A DNA stretch of 64,000 bases from a bacterium HR28 (lineage in GTDB: Bacteria; Chloroflexota; Chloroflexia; Thermomicrobiales; Thermomicrobiaceae). Position 1 is the first letter of the stretch. Each line of letters begins with the position of its first letter. Both the position numbers and the translations under genes were made by a program. Shown here piece after piece: positions 42,378 to 51,176 of the stretch. Below the pieces are notes generated by a model that did no database searches, was not told where the DNA came from, and worked only from the letters and a program-made list of their open reading frames with translations. The stretch is from positions 372,001 through 436,000 of the forward strand of contig BEIE01000002.1 in assembly GCA_002898255.1 (NCBI GenBank), in the 5' to 3' direction.

Positions 42378-43673
42378 ATGGATCGCTCACAAGCCGTGAA
42401 CAGTGTTCGCCTCACGCGGCGGGCGGTACTCCGCACGCTCACCGTGGGAAGCGCCGTAGCCGCAGCTGGCAGCTTGCTCGCCGCCTGTGCTGGCGGTGGC
42501 ACGACACCGACCCCAGCAAGCGGTGGGGCACAGCCGACGACGGCACCAGCAGCAACGCCAACCACAGCACCTGCCGCCGCTGCAACTCCCACGACTGGAG
42601 CAGCCGCCACGCCTGCAGCTGCCGAAGAACTATGGGAGGTCGCTGCCTATTACGGAACGTATGACGTCTCCACAAAGAAGCCAGGACGGCCAGCGGCAAG
42701 CTTACAGGGCCCGAAGTACGAGAAGTGGACACGGCCAAAGGCGAACAAGCCGTACATGATCGGTGTCTCGTTCCCGCATTTGAAAGATCCGTATTGGCTG
42801 GCCGTGGACTACGGGATTGTTGACGAGGCCCAAATTCTCGGCGTTGGGATTGAGCTCGTCGCCGCTCAGGGCTATAACGACCTCACTGGCCAGATCAATC
42901 AAGTCGAGAACCTTGCCAATCGAGCAGACATTGAGGGGATCATCCTTGCAGCGATCAGCTATGCCTCGCAGGACCAGCTCGTCACAGACATCGTCAAGAA
43001 CAAGAAGAAGCCGGTCATCGAAGTGATTAACGATATTCAGGCACCGGACATCATGGCGAAGGCACTCGTCTCGTTCTATGACATGGGGTATGCAGCGGGC
43101 ACCTTCGTTGCTGAAGACTCGGGCGGTCAGAATGTGACCGTCGTCTTCCTGCCGGGTCCGGCTGGATCGGGGTGGGCACCGGATACCGTCGATGGCTTCA
43201 AGGCGGCCGTGGAGGAGAAGGTTCCGGGCAAGGTGCAGATCCTCGACGTAAAATGGGGCGACACCGGTAAGGACGTCCAAGTCTCCCTCATCGAGGACGC
43301 GTTAAACGCTTACCCAGACGTCACCTATATTGTGGGCAACGCCGTCGCTGCGGACGCCGCGCCGGATATTCTTGCCAACCGTGCCAAGAAGCCGAAGATC
43401 GTTTCCACCTACATCATCCCACCGCTGTACGACAAGATCGCCGAGGGCAAAGTCGCTGCTGCACCGACTGACTTCACTGCCCTGCAGGGTCGAATGGCGG
43501 TGGACATGATGGTGCGGATCCTGAACGGGGAAAAGCCAGGCGTCGACTTTCCGTTCCGCGCTGGCCCGATCATTAAGGTTGTTACACCCCAGAACTACAA
43601 GGACTTCAAGTACGAGGATATGTTCGGGCCGCGTGATTTCCGCCCGGTCTTCTCAGTAAAGCCGAAGTCCTGA
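42378..43673 (+). CDS. TorT-like periplasmic binding lipoprotein
   Basis: This 431-residue exported protein starts with a twin-arginine signal (TRRAVLRTL) and a lipobox (LLAAC), then a Thr/Pro/Ala linker of about 40 residues. The sugar-binding-type domain begins IGVSFPHLKDPYWLAV, close to the pattern of TorT, the periplasmic partner of the TorS sensor. Here it is followed by an RbsA/RbsC-type ATPase and permease, so it should be the ligand-binding part of an ABC importer. ATG 42378 follows GGAGGAGGGG. It opens an eight-gene run that ends with bioY. The ligand is unknown and likely the substrate of the PxpABC-type enzyme. Confidence 0.85.
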   Translation: MDRSQAVNSVRLTRRAVLRTLTVGSAVAAAGSLLAACAGGGTTPTPASGGAQPTTAPAATPTTAPAAAATPTTGAAATPAAAEELWEVAAYYGTYDVSTKKPGRPAASLQGPKYEKWTRPKANKPYMIGVSFPHLKDPYWLAVDYGIVDEAQILGVGIELVAAQGYNDLTGQINQVENLANRADIEGIILAAISYASQDQLVTDIVKNKKKPVIEVINDIQAPDIMAKALVSFYDMGYAAGTFVAEDSGGQNVTVVFLPGPAGSGWAPDTVDGFKAAVEEKVPGKVQILDVKWGDTGKDVQVSLIEDALNAYPDVTYIVGNAVAADAAPDILANRAKKPKIVSTYIIPPLYDKIAEGKVAAAPTDFTALQGRMAVDMMVRILNGEKPGVDFPFRAGPIIKVVTPQNYKDFKYEDMFGPRDFRPVFSVKPKS

Positions 43674-43684
43674 CGGAGCGAGCG

Positions 43685-45220
43685 ATGACCTTCCTCTTGC
43701 GGGCACACGAGGTCACAAAGCGTTTCCCTGGCGTGCTGGCGTTGGATCGTGTGTCGTTCGAGCTCCGCAGTGGCGAGGTGCACGCGCTCGTCGGCGAGAA
43801 CGGAGCGGGCAAGTCGACCCTGGTCAACATCTTTGCAGGCTCACTCCGCCCGGATGGAGGGACCATTGAGCTCGAGGGGCGACCGGTGCAGATCCGGTCG
43901 CCCCATCACGCCCAGGAACTTGGCATACGGGCCGTGTTCCAGCAACTGAGCCTCGTTCCTGCTCTGACCGTCGCGGAGAACATTTTCCTGGGCAGGGAAC
44001 TGACGGCGCCGGGACTGTTGCGCAAGCCGGCGATGCGGGCGCGGAGTCTTGCCCAGCTTGGCATCTTCGACGCAGGAATCGCGCCGACCGCGCGCGTTCG
44101 CGATCTTACGGTGCCGCAACGCTATCTCGTCGAGATCGCGAAAGCGACACTCGAACGCCCGAAAGTTCTTATTCTCGACGAGCCGACGGCCTCACTGACC
44201 GATCGTGAAACCAGCGTCCTCTTCCGACTGGTGCGCGAGCTCCGAGCACAGGGGGTCGGGATCATATGGATCACGCACCGGCTCGAGGAGCTCTACGAGA
44301 TTGCAGACCGGGTAACGGTGATGCGTGACGGTCGGCATGTGGCCACGCTATCGGCCCAGGAGACGACGACTGATCGGTTGATCACCCTCATGACCGGCCG
44401 TGAGTATGAGCAGATCTATCCAATGCTGCAGCCTGTTCCTCCCGATGCTCCGACCGTTCTCGAGGTACAAGGGTTGTGCTCAGTCCATGGGCTCCGTAAT
44501 ATCAGCCTCACGCTGCGCACCGGGGAAATACTTGGGGTCGGAGGGCTGATCGGTTCCGGCAAAGGACTTCTCGGGCGAGCCCTCGTCGGGCTCGAACCCC
44601 TCACCGCTGGTGAGATTCGTATCGGCGGCGAGACGGTTCGAGCAGATCACCTCAGCCCGCATGCCATGCTGCGACGCGGCGTGATGTATTTCCCAGCTGA
44701 TCGTCGTGGCGAAGGGCTGCTCACGAACCGCTCTGTCCTCGAGAACATGACAATCGCTGCGCTTGAACGCTTCGAGCGGTTGGCCGGGCTCCTGGATAAA
44801 GGGAAAGAGCGCCGGGCCGTCGTCGAGTACATCCGGCGCCTCGCCATCGTCCCACCAAACCCAGCGGCACGTGTCCGCAACCTCTCTGGGGGAAATCAGC
44901 AGAAGGTTGCGCTGGCACGGGGGCTGATTCGTGACACGCAGGTCTTCATTATGGACGAACCAACGCAGGGCATCGATGTCGGAGCAAAGATCGCGATTTA
45001 CGAGCTCCTCCACGAACTGGCTCGGCAAGGAGCAGCGGTTCTCTTTATCACCTCGGACATGCTGGAACTTCTGCACGTCTGTCACCGAGTCGCTGTGATG
45101 TTCCAGGGGGAACTCGTCGCGACGGTTCCACACGAAGAAGCGAGTGAAGAACGACTGCTCCAGTACTTCTTCGGGCATATGCGAGAGGAGGGCGGACAGA
45201 CCAGTGTCGACGCCGCGTGA
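43685..45220 (+). CDS. ABC importer ATPase, RbsA/MglA type
   Basis: This 511-residue protein has two ABC domains, as in ribose or galactose importers. Domain one has GENGAGKST and LILDEPTASL; its signature is replaced by LTVPQRYLVEIAKA, usual for this family. Domain two has GLIGSGKG, the full LSGGNQQKVALARG and IMDEPTQGIDVG. The start follows a GGAGCGAGCG stretch, 11 bases after the binding-protein stop. Its end overlaps the permease start by 17 bases. Together they form a CUT2-type importer, although the cargo need not be a sugar. Confidence 0.92.
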   Translation: MTFLLRAHEVTKRFPGVLALDRVSFELRSGEVHALVGENGAGKSTLVNIFAGSLRPDGGTIELEGRPVQIRSPHHAQELGIRAVFQQLSLVPALTVAENIFLGRELTAPGLLRKPAMRARSLAQLGIFDAGIAPTARVRDLTVPQRYLVEIAKATLERPKVLILDEPTASLTDRETSVLFRLVRELRAQGVGIIWITHRLEELYEIADRVTVMRDGRHVATLSAQETTTDRLITLMTGREYEQIYPMLQPVPPDAPTVLEVQGLCSVHGLRNISLTLRTGEILGVGGLIGSGKGLLGRALVGLEPLTAGEIRIGGETVRADHLSPHAMLRRGVMYFPADRRGEGLLTNRSVLENMTIAALERFERLAGLLDKGKERRAVVEYIRRLAIVPPNPAARVRNLSGGNQQKVALARGLIRDTQVFIMDEPTQGIDVGAKIAIYELLHELARQGAAVLFITSDMLELLHVCHRVAVMFQGELVATVPHEEASEERLLQYFFGHMREEGGQTSVDAA

Positions 45221-46211
45221 ACTGACGACCAGGCGGTTCGCGGCTGTGGGACGTCTCCCGTTTCTCCGGGGGATGCTCGACCAGCTCGGTTTGCTTCCCG
45301 TCTTGCTGATCGCGCTCCTCATCTTCTTCTCCGTCGCTTCGCCGAACTTTTTCACGCGCGCGAACCTTTCGACCATCCTGACACAAGCACTCTTCCTCAT
45401 CATTGTGTCAGTCGCGCAGACACTGGTGCTTTTGACCGGTGGATTCGACCTCTCAATGGGCTCGTCGATTGCGCTCGTCAGCATCGTCGTCGGCCTTCAG
45501 CTCCTCGATCATCCCGATACACCGACAACTGGGCTAGCCCTGGCAACCTTGGTTGCCATTGCGGTGGCGACGGGTATCGGGGCACTCAACGGGCTCTTCG
45601 TCTCGTTGTTCCGCGTACCACCATTTATTGTGACGCTTGCCATGATGACTGCTGTCTCAGGGCTCGCCCTTCACGTGTCACGAGGTGTCCCAATCTTTGG
45701 CCTTCCCAACTACTTTTCAAGCACGCTCTACACTGGAAAGCTGCTTGGTATTCCCGTGCCGTGGTTAGTGACAATCCTCGTGCTCCTCGCAATGTATGTC
45801 GTCTTGCACTGGACTCGCTTCGGCCGGTACTGGTACGCGATTGGCAGCAACGCAGAAGCGGCGCGACTCTCCGGTATTGCGGTTCGCTTCTATCTGTTCC
45901 TGGCCTACACGATCGCTGGTGTGTTGGTGGGCATTACTGGTCTGCTCTTGACAGCTCGAGTCGGTTCTGGTGAGCCGACATTAGGCGCCAGTTTCCCGCT
46001 CGAGTCAATTGCGGCGGCTGTGCTCGGTGGCGTTTCGATCCGCGGTGGCGAGGGTAACTTGTTCGGCGCTGCATTAGGTGCGGTTTTCCTCGTGATGCTG
46101 CGGAACGGTATGGACATCATGGGGATCAGCACCTACACCCAAATGATCATCACCGGAGGGCTCCTTGTCCTCGCCGTCATCATCGACAACTGGGTGCACC
46201 GAGAGCGTTGA
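45204..46211 (+). CDS. ABC importer permease, RbsC type
   Basis: This 335-residue membrane protein has about eight to ten hydrophobic segments and the conserved TGGFDLSMGSS and GGVSIRGGEGN motifs of RbsC/BPD_transp_2 permeases. GTG 45204 follows GGAGGGCGG and overlaps the ATPase end. It works as a dimer with the preceding ATPase and the TorT-like binding protein. It is followed 23 bases later by a biotin carrier gene. Confidence 0.92.
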   Translation: MSTPRELTTRRFAAVGRLPFLRGMLDQLGLLPVLLIALLIFFSVASPNFFTRANLSTILTQALFLIIVSVAQTLVLLTGGFDLSMGSSIALVSIVVGLQLLDHPDTPTTGLALATLVAIAVATGIGALNGLFVSLFRVPPFIVTLAMMTAVSGLALHVSRGVPIFGLPNYFSSTLYTGKLLGIPVPWLVTILVLLAMYVVLHWTRFGRYWYAIGSNAEAARLSGIAVRFYLFLAYTIAGVLVGITGLLLTARVGSGEPTLGASFPLESIAAAVLGGVSIRGGEGNLFGAALGAVFLVMLRNGMDIMGISTYTQMIITGGLLVLAVIIDNWVHRER

Positions 46212-46234
46212 GATGGGAAGGGAGGAATGGCCAG

Positions 46235-46483
46235 ATGGCAGAGTACACCATCAAATCACCGTTGCCTGGCATCTTCTATCGCCGGCCAAGTCCGGACGCT
46301 GCCCCCTTTGTCCAAGAGGGAGACACGATCACCCCGGGGACGGTTATCGGCCTGGTCGGCGTCATGAAGACCTTCCACCAGATTACAGCCGATGTCGGCG
46401 GCAAGTTGGTGCGCTTCCTCGTTGAGAATGAGGAAGCGATCCGGCCCGGGCAGCCGGTCGCTGTGGTCAGCGACGAGGTCTGA
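46235..46483 (+). CDS. biotin carboxyl carrier protein-like
   Basis: This 82-residue protein is a single biotinyl domain. The attachment motif is GVMKT (Lys45) in place of the usual AMKM. The Met-Lys pair recognised by biotin ligase is kept, and the VMKTF form occurs in carriers found beside PxpB/PxpC genes. It starts directly with the domain and lacks the Pro/Ala-rich N-terminal arm of AccB. ATG 46235 follows GGGAGGAA. Its partner should be the AccC at 36919. A lipoyl role is unlikely, since the residues near Lys fit biotin and no lipoate enzymes are near. Confidence 0.85.
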   Translation: MAEYTIKSPLPGIFYRRPSPDAAPFVQEGDTITPGTVIGLVGVMKTFHQITADVGGKLVRFLVENEEAIRPGQPVAVVSDEV

Positions 46484-46516
46484 GCTCCCAAAAGCCAGCG
46501 GAAGGAGCGAGTAGCC

Positions 46517-47509
46517 ATGACCGAACATGTCACCCAACCCTCGGGAGTCATCCTGGCAAGTTTCCCCGAGCGGAATGGGCGCCCCAGTGTTGTCTACCGC
46601 AACGCCGGCGACAGTTTCCTGCTCGTCGAGTTCGGCGAAATGGTCTTCGACCTGACGATGAGCTTTCGCGTCCTCGGGCTCGATGATGCGATCAAGCACA
46701 ACCGGCCGGCTGGCCTCATCGAGACAATTCCGGCACTCCGCAGCATCCTGATCAATTACGACTGCCGGCAGATCTCAGTGCGTGACCTCATCGACTTCGT
46801 CGAGGACCAATACGAGCACCTGCCGCCATTCGAGAACCTCGTCGTGCCCAGTCGCATCGTTGAGCTCCCGATCGCCTTCGACGACAAGTGGACGCGCGAG
46901 GCGATCGCGCGCTATGTGCAGTACCAGCGAGCGGATGCTCCCAACGTCATCGACGGCACGAACTCCAAGTACGCAGCGATGTACAACGGACTCCGCGACG
47001 AGGAAGAGTTCTTTAGCTACATCATGGCGACCGATTGGTGGAATGCGGCACTCGGTTTCTTCCCTGGTCTTCCCTTCGCCTATCCGCTCGACCCGCGCTA
47101 TGCGGTCGTCCTGCCCAAGTACAACCCAACCCGGCACTGGACGCCGGCCGGGACGGTGGGCATCGCTGGGCCCTGCTTGGCCATCTACCCTGTTGAATCA
47201 GCTGGCGGATACCAGATCTTTGGGCACACCGTGCCGATCTACGACCCGCTTCAGCGCAATCCGGCCTTCCGTGAGAGCCCGGTGCTCTTGCGCCCTGGTG
47301 ACCGACTCCGTTTCCGCCCCCGCGTGACGGACGAGGAACTAGAGGCACTGATCCAGGCCGTCTACGATGGAACGTACCAGTATGTCATCGACGAAACAGC
47401 GACCTTCGACGTGGGGGCCTATCTCCGCTTCCTCAAAGAGGTGGAACCGGAAGCGGAGGCGTTCCGGCGTCGCCAGGCCGAGGCGGCGGCCCGCGTTCCG
47501 GTTCCATGA
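46517..47509 (+). CDS. pxpB: PxpB/KipI family subunit (urea-carboxylase-type AHS1 domain)
   Basis: This 330-residue protein belongs to the KipI / allophanate hydrolase subunit 1 family (PF02682). It has LGFFPGLPFAYPLDPR near the middle and PAGTVGIAGPCLAIYPVES with GGYQIFGHT. The usual PxpB is about 220 to 240 residues; here there is extra sequence at both ends, including a C-terminal helix region rich in Glu and Arg. The family acts with PxpC and PxpA in ATP-dependent 5-oxoproline cleavage. The same fold is a domain of urea carboxylase. ATG 46517 follows GGAAGGAG. Confidence 0.88.
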   Translation: MTEHVTQPSGVILASFPERNGRPSVVYRNAGDSFLLVEFGEMVFDLTMSFRVLGLDDAIKHNRPAGLIETIPALRSILINYDCRQISVRDLIDFVEDQYEHLPPFENLVVPSRIVELPIAFDDKWTREAIARYVQYQRADAPNVIDGTNSKYAAMYNGLRDEEEFFSYIMATDWWNAALGFFPGLPFAYPLDPRYAVVLPKYNPTRHWTPAGTVGIAGPCLAIYPVESAGGYQIFGHTVPIYDPLQRNPAFRESPVLLRPGDRLRFRPRVTDEELEALIQAVYDGTYQYVIDETATFDVGAYLRFLKEVEPEAEAFRRRQAEAAARVPVP

Positions 47510-47544
47510 TGCGAGCTGCGACTCGTGGGAAGGGTGGAGTGACC

Positions 47545-48537
47545 ATGCTCGAGGTGCGCAACGGCGGATTTGAGACGACCGTGCAGGATTATCCAGGCCG
47601 GATCGGCATGCTGTCTCTTGGCTTTGCCCCGGCTGGGCCAATGGACGACTACGCCTTCCGCTTCGCCAATGTGCTGGTCGGGAACCCCCCAGGCACAGCA
47701 GGCCTCGAGATTACGGCCGGTGGACTGGTTATCGCTTTCGAGGACGAGCGCGCTATCGCGGTCTGCGGAGCCGATATGGGGGCGCGCCTGAACGGCCAGC
47801 CGCTTGAGCTGTGGCGGAGCTACCTGGTTCGCGCTGGAGATATTCTCGAGTTCGATTACCTTCAGGGCCCCGGCTTCCGCACCTACCTCGCCGTCAGCGG
47901 GGGTATCGACGTTCCACCAGTGCTGGGCAGTCGGGCGACTTATCTGCCAGGAGCGATTGGTGGATTCGAGGGGCGCAAGTTGCAGGCCGGTGACCGGCTG
48001 CCACTCGGCGAGCCGCTGACTGATCCGGCACAAGCGGCTGGGCGGCGCGTCCCCGCCTCTCTGATACCGAGCTACCCGGGCTACAACGAGGTGTGGGAAG
48101 TGGAAGCGACACGCGGTCCGCAGGCTGACCCGGACTACATGACGGCTGAGGATATGGCGTTCTTCTTCTCCCATCACTGGAAGCTGGACGCAGCCTCGAA
48201 CCGCACGGGATACCGGCTGGACATCCACAAATGGCAGTGGGCACGCGAGAGTGGTGGTGCGGGTGGTGGCCACCCCTCGAACATCCTTGACAATGGCTAT
48301 CCGGTCGGTGCCGTGAACGTCTGTGGTGACCAGCCGATCATTCTCTGCATCGATGGGCCGACGCTGGGTGGATTTATCTGTAACGCCGTGGTCGCAAAAG
48401 CAGCCATGTGGAAGCTCGGTCAGATGGTGCCCGGCTGGAGCTACATCCGATTCAAGGAAGTGACACTGGAGGAGGCAATCACGCTGCTGAAACAGCAGGA
48501 CGAAACGATTCACGAGAGCAACCTCGAGAGGAGCTAG
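47545..48537 (+). CDS. pxpC: PxpC/KipA family subunit (urea-carboxylase-type AHS2 domain)
   Basis: This 330-residue protein matches KipA / allophanate hydrolase subunit 2 (PF02626). TTVQDYPGRIG near residue 10, AGPMDDYAFRFAN near 29-41, LAVSGGIDVPPVLGSRAT and the late ESGGAGGGHPSNI and GPTLGGF motifs are all present. It should pair with the PxpB protein to form the carboxyl-transfer or lactam-binding core. I chose ATG 47545 behind AGGGTGGAG; an in-frame ATG at 47506 would overlap pxpB. It is followed by pxpA after 2 bases. Confidence 0.9.
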   Translation: MLEVRNGGFETTVQDYPGRIGMLSLGFAPAGPMDDYAFRFANVLVGNPPGTAGLEITAGGLVIAFEDERAIAVCGADMGARLNGQPLELWRSYLVRAGDILEFDYLQGPGFRTYLAVSGGIDVPPVLGSRATYLPGAIGGFEGRKLQAGDRLPLGEPLTDPAQAAGRRVPASLIPSYPGYNEVWEVEATRGPQADPDYMTAEDMAFFFSHHWKLDAASNRTGYRLDIHKWQWARESGGAGGGHPSNILDNGYPVGAVNVCGDQPIILCIDGPTLGGFICNAVVAKAAMWKLGQMVPGWSYIRFKEVTLEEAITLLKQQDETIHESNLERS

Positions 48538-48539
48538 CC

Positions 48540-49313
48540 ATGGCCCGCGTCATCGATATCAACTGCGACATGGGCGAGAGCTTCGGGCGCTGGACGTTGG
48601 GGAACGACGCCGCGCTGATGCCATTGATCACGTCCGCCAACATCGCCTGTGGTTGGCACGCCGGCGATCCTGCCGTCATGCGGCAGACGGTGGAACTGGC
48701 CGTCGCCCATGGGGTGGGGATCGGTGCACACGTCGGCTTCCCAGACCTCCTCGGCTTCGGACGACGGCGGATCGACGTCACACCACAGGAGGTTTATGAC
48801 TATACTCTCTACCAGGCTGGCGCCCTTCAGGCATTCGCACATGCGGCCGGTACACGGTTACAGCACGTCAAACCACACGGAGCGTTCTACGTGATGTGTT
48901 CGCAGAACGAAGAGCTGTGCGAGGCACTCTGCCGGGCAATCAAAGCGCTCGGCAACGGGATCGCACTGGTGATGATGGGGGAGATCGCACCACGCGTAGC
49001 AGCTGCCGTTGGCGTCCCAATGGCGCGTGAGGGGTATATCGACCTGAACTACAACCGGCACGGACAGCTCGTGCTGGAACGGCGGAAGCAGGCCTGGGAT
49101 CCGGAGGAGGTCGCCCGACGGGCCGTCGAGCTCGTTGTACACGGACGCATCCCGACGATCGAGGGTGAGACCCTGCACGCCGAGGTGGAGACGATTTGCA
49201 TCCACGGTGATGCGCCAAATGCTCCGGAGATCGCCCAGCGCGTGCGCCAGCGCCTTGAGGAGGTAGGAGTGATCGTCCGGCCGCTCGGCGCTGGCCTTGC
49301 TACCTCAGCCTGA
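48540..49313 (+). CDS. pxpA: PxpA / LamB-YcsF family 5-oxoprolinase subunit
   Basis: This 257-residue protein matches the LamB/YcsF family (PF03746): DINCDMGESFGRW at the start, ANIACGWHAGDP, GAHVGFPDLLGFGRR and VKPHGAFY. In Bacillus and E. coli PxpA with PxpB and PxpC opens 5-oxoproline to glutamate using ATP. In Aspergillus lamB is needed for lactam (2-pyrrolidinone) use. ATG 48540 follows GAGAGGAG. Length is typical. It lies between pxpC and bioY in one run of genes. The true substrate here may be another lactam. Confidence 0.93.
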   Translation: MARVIDINCDMGESFGRWTLGNDAALMPLITSANIACGWHAGDPAVMRQTVELAVAHGVGIGAHVGFPDLLGFGRRRIDVTPQEVYDYTLYQAGALQAFAHAAGTRLQHVKPHGAFYVMCSQNEELCEALCRAIKALGNGIALVMMGEIAPRVAAAVGVPMAREGYIDLNYNRHGQLVLERRKQAWDPEEVARRAVELVVHGRIPTIEGETLHAEVETICIHGDAPNAPEIAQRVRQRLEEVGVIVRPLGAGLATSA

Positions 49314-49361
49314 GGACGATTTGCTAAGGAGTGGATCGCGCGGGAAGGAGGGGAAGGTTCG

Positions 49362-49964
49362 ATGGCTTCGGTGGTACTCGCGGACTCGGCGTTGCCGCGC
49401 TCCTGGCGGCAGAGCGCAACGTCACGGTTGCTGGCCAACGTGGCGCTGGTCGTCGCTGGGAGCCTGTTGACTGCGCTCGCGGCCCGGGTGAGTATTCCGC
49501 TGCCGTTCACACCGGTGCCGATCACCGGGCAGACCTTTGCCGTGCTTCTGGTTGGTGCGGTATTGGGCAGCCGGCGTGGTGCAGCCAGCATGGCACTCTA
49601 TGTGGCACAAGGGCTGGCTGGTCTCCCCGTCTTCGCTGGTGGGAAGGCTGGACTCGCCGTTCTCCTCGGGCCGACCGGCGGGTACCTCGTCGGCTTCATC
49701 GCTGCTGCCTTTGTCACTGGCTGGCTGGCCGAGCGTGGCTGGGATCGCCGCCCGTTGACGACGGCGGTGGCGATGGCACTTGGCAACATCGCCATCTATC
49801 TCTTCGGTGTTCCCTGGCTCGCTGCATTCGTCGGGATCGAGCGTGCACCGCTCCTTGGGCTCGTGCCATTCTTGCCGGGTGACGCGCTGAAGATCGTCCT
49901 GGCGACGCTGGCCCTGCCTGGTGCCTGGTGGATTGTCCGGCGCGTCAATCCAGCAGCCCTCTGA
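49362..49964 (+). CDS. bioY: BioY biotin transporter S component
   Basis: This 200-residue membrane protein has six hydrophobic segments and BioY hallmarks: IPLPFTPVPITGQTFAVLL near residues 45-63, LGSRRGAASMALYVAQG and GPTGGYLVGF. It takes up biotin, alone or with an ECF module such as the fused one at 2504. ATG 49362 follows GGAAGGAGGGG. Its place after the biotin carrier and pxp genes suggests it supplies biotin for this system. An intrinsic-type terminator follows the gene. Confidence 0.95.
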   Translation: MASVVLADSALPRSWRQSATSRLLANVALVVAGSLLTALAARVSIPLPFTPVPITGQTFAVLLVGAVLGSRRGAASMALYVAQGLAGLPVFAGGKAGLAVLLGPTGGYLVGFIAAAFVTGWLAERGWDRRPLTTAVAMALGNIAIYLFGVPWLAAFVGIERAPLLGLVPFLPGDALKIVLATLALPGAWWIVRRVNPAAL

Positions 49965-49988
49965 ACAAAGACGTCCAAGTTTCGAGCC

Positions 49989-50027
49989 GGCCGGTGTCGT
50001 CCCTGGTAGACGATACCGGCCTTTCCT
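49989..50027 (+). terminator. terminator after bioY
   Basis: A 13-bp stem (GGCCGGTGTCGTC / GACGATACCGGCC, one G-T pair) with a 7-base loop is followed by TTTCCT. It closes the importer-pxp-bioY transcript. Confidence 0.7.
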
Positions 50028-50189
50028 ACCCCGAAGATCCGACCAGTGCCGAGCAGCATGTCGCTGGCGCCGCATTGGCCCATTGTTCCACACAGCCGCG
50101 CCGATCAACTGACCGCGACTGTGTCCCATCGATCAACTGCAGCGAACCAGCGAGCACCGACGATGAGAAACGTTGCGAGCGAGGCCGAA

Positions 50190-51176
50190 TCACACGACCG
50201 AATCTCTCGTCTGGAGCACCGCGTGCCAGCGACGAAGTGCCGGGCCGAGTCGCTGCACGGCCTCGGCAACAACCTGTCGCTCGGCCTCGTCGAGCACCGC
50301 TGGGTCAATCATCTCCAGGAGTTGCCGCACCCGCTCGAATGCTGCGACCAGCTCGCTCGCTGGCGAGACCGATCGACCGCTGCGTCGCCGACGGCCCAGC
50401 GCTGTGGCAGCTTCCTGGATGAGCGCACGCAGCCGAGCGGAGAGTTCAGCTGAGGGCAAGGTGGCGAGCTCCGGAGCAGCACGCAGTGCCCGCGCCAGAC
50501 GCTCAATCTCGGCCTGACCAAGCCGCTCACGCTCCACAAGCTGCGCCAGAGCAATTTGCAAAGGTTCTGGAAGGCCATGGAGCGGCCGCGTCTGTTTCTC
50601 GGAAAGGCGTCCACTCCGGATCGCCTCTTGCACTGGCTCGGGGAGCTTTTCAGTTGCCAGCAGCTGGAAGAGCCGACTGCGCTTGATCCCGACTGCCTCA
50701 GCCACTTGCTCCCACGGGACATCACCGAGCTGCTGCTTGAGCCGGCGCAGGGCAGCTGCGCGGTCGAGCGCATTGAGATCCTCGCGCAGGATGTTCTCCA
50801 TGAGCTGCTGAATCAGCCGTTGCTCGTCACTCACCTCCCGAACGATTGCTGGAATGGTAGTGAGGCCAGCCAGCTGAGCAGCCCGCCAGCGTCGCTCCCC
50901 GTGGATGATCACATAGCGGTCGCGAGCGGCATCGTAACGGACAGCGATGGGCTGGAGCACGCCTTGCAGTCGAATGGAGGCAGCGAGCTCCTCGAGTCTC
51001 TCAGGATCGAAGCTGCGGCGCGGTTGGTCGGGATCGGGCTCGATGCGATCGAGGGCGATCTCGCGCGCCTCGGCCAACTCGCGCGTGCCGCGTGCCTGGG
51101 GTGAGGTATCGGCCAGGAGATCATCCACCGTGAAACGGCGACGACGGGTTGTCCGCGGGGCAGTAGCCTCAGACAC
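50190..51176 (-). CDS. parB: ParB-like partition protein
   Basis: This 328-residue protein has a ParB/Srx nucleotide-binding domain (about 40-130), with IEPDPDQPRRSFD, the CTP-binding GERRWRAAQLAG and ENILREDLN. A KorB-like helix-turn-helix region follows (VAEAVGIKRSRLFQLLAT). It would bind parS sites and slide as a clamp to segregate replicons. GTG 51176 follows GGGGAG and overlaps the parA stop by 8 bases. I did not find a clear parS site in the window. Confidence 0.9.
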   Translation of the reverse strand: MSEATAPRTTRRRRFTVDDLLADTSPQARGTRELAEAREIALDRIEPDPDQPRRSFDPERLEELAASIRLQGVLQPIAVRYDAARDRYVIIHGERRWRAAQLAGLTTIPAIVREVSDEQRLIQQLMENILREDLNALDRAAALRRLKQQLGDVPWEQVAEAVGIKRSRLFQLLATEKLPEPVQEAIRSGRLSEKQTRPLHGLPEPLQIALAQLVERERLGQAEIERLARALRAAPELATLPSAELSARLRALIQEAATALGRRRRSGRSVSPASELVAAFERVRQLLEMIDPAVLDEAERQVVAEAVQRLGPALRRWHAVLQTRDSVV

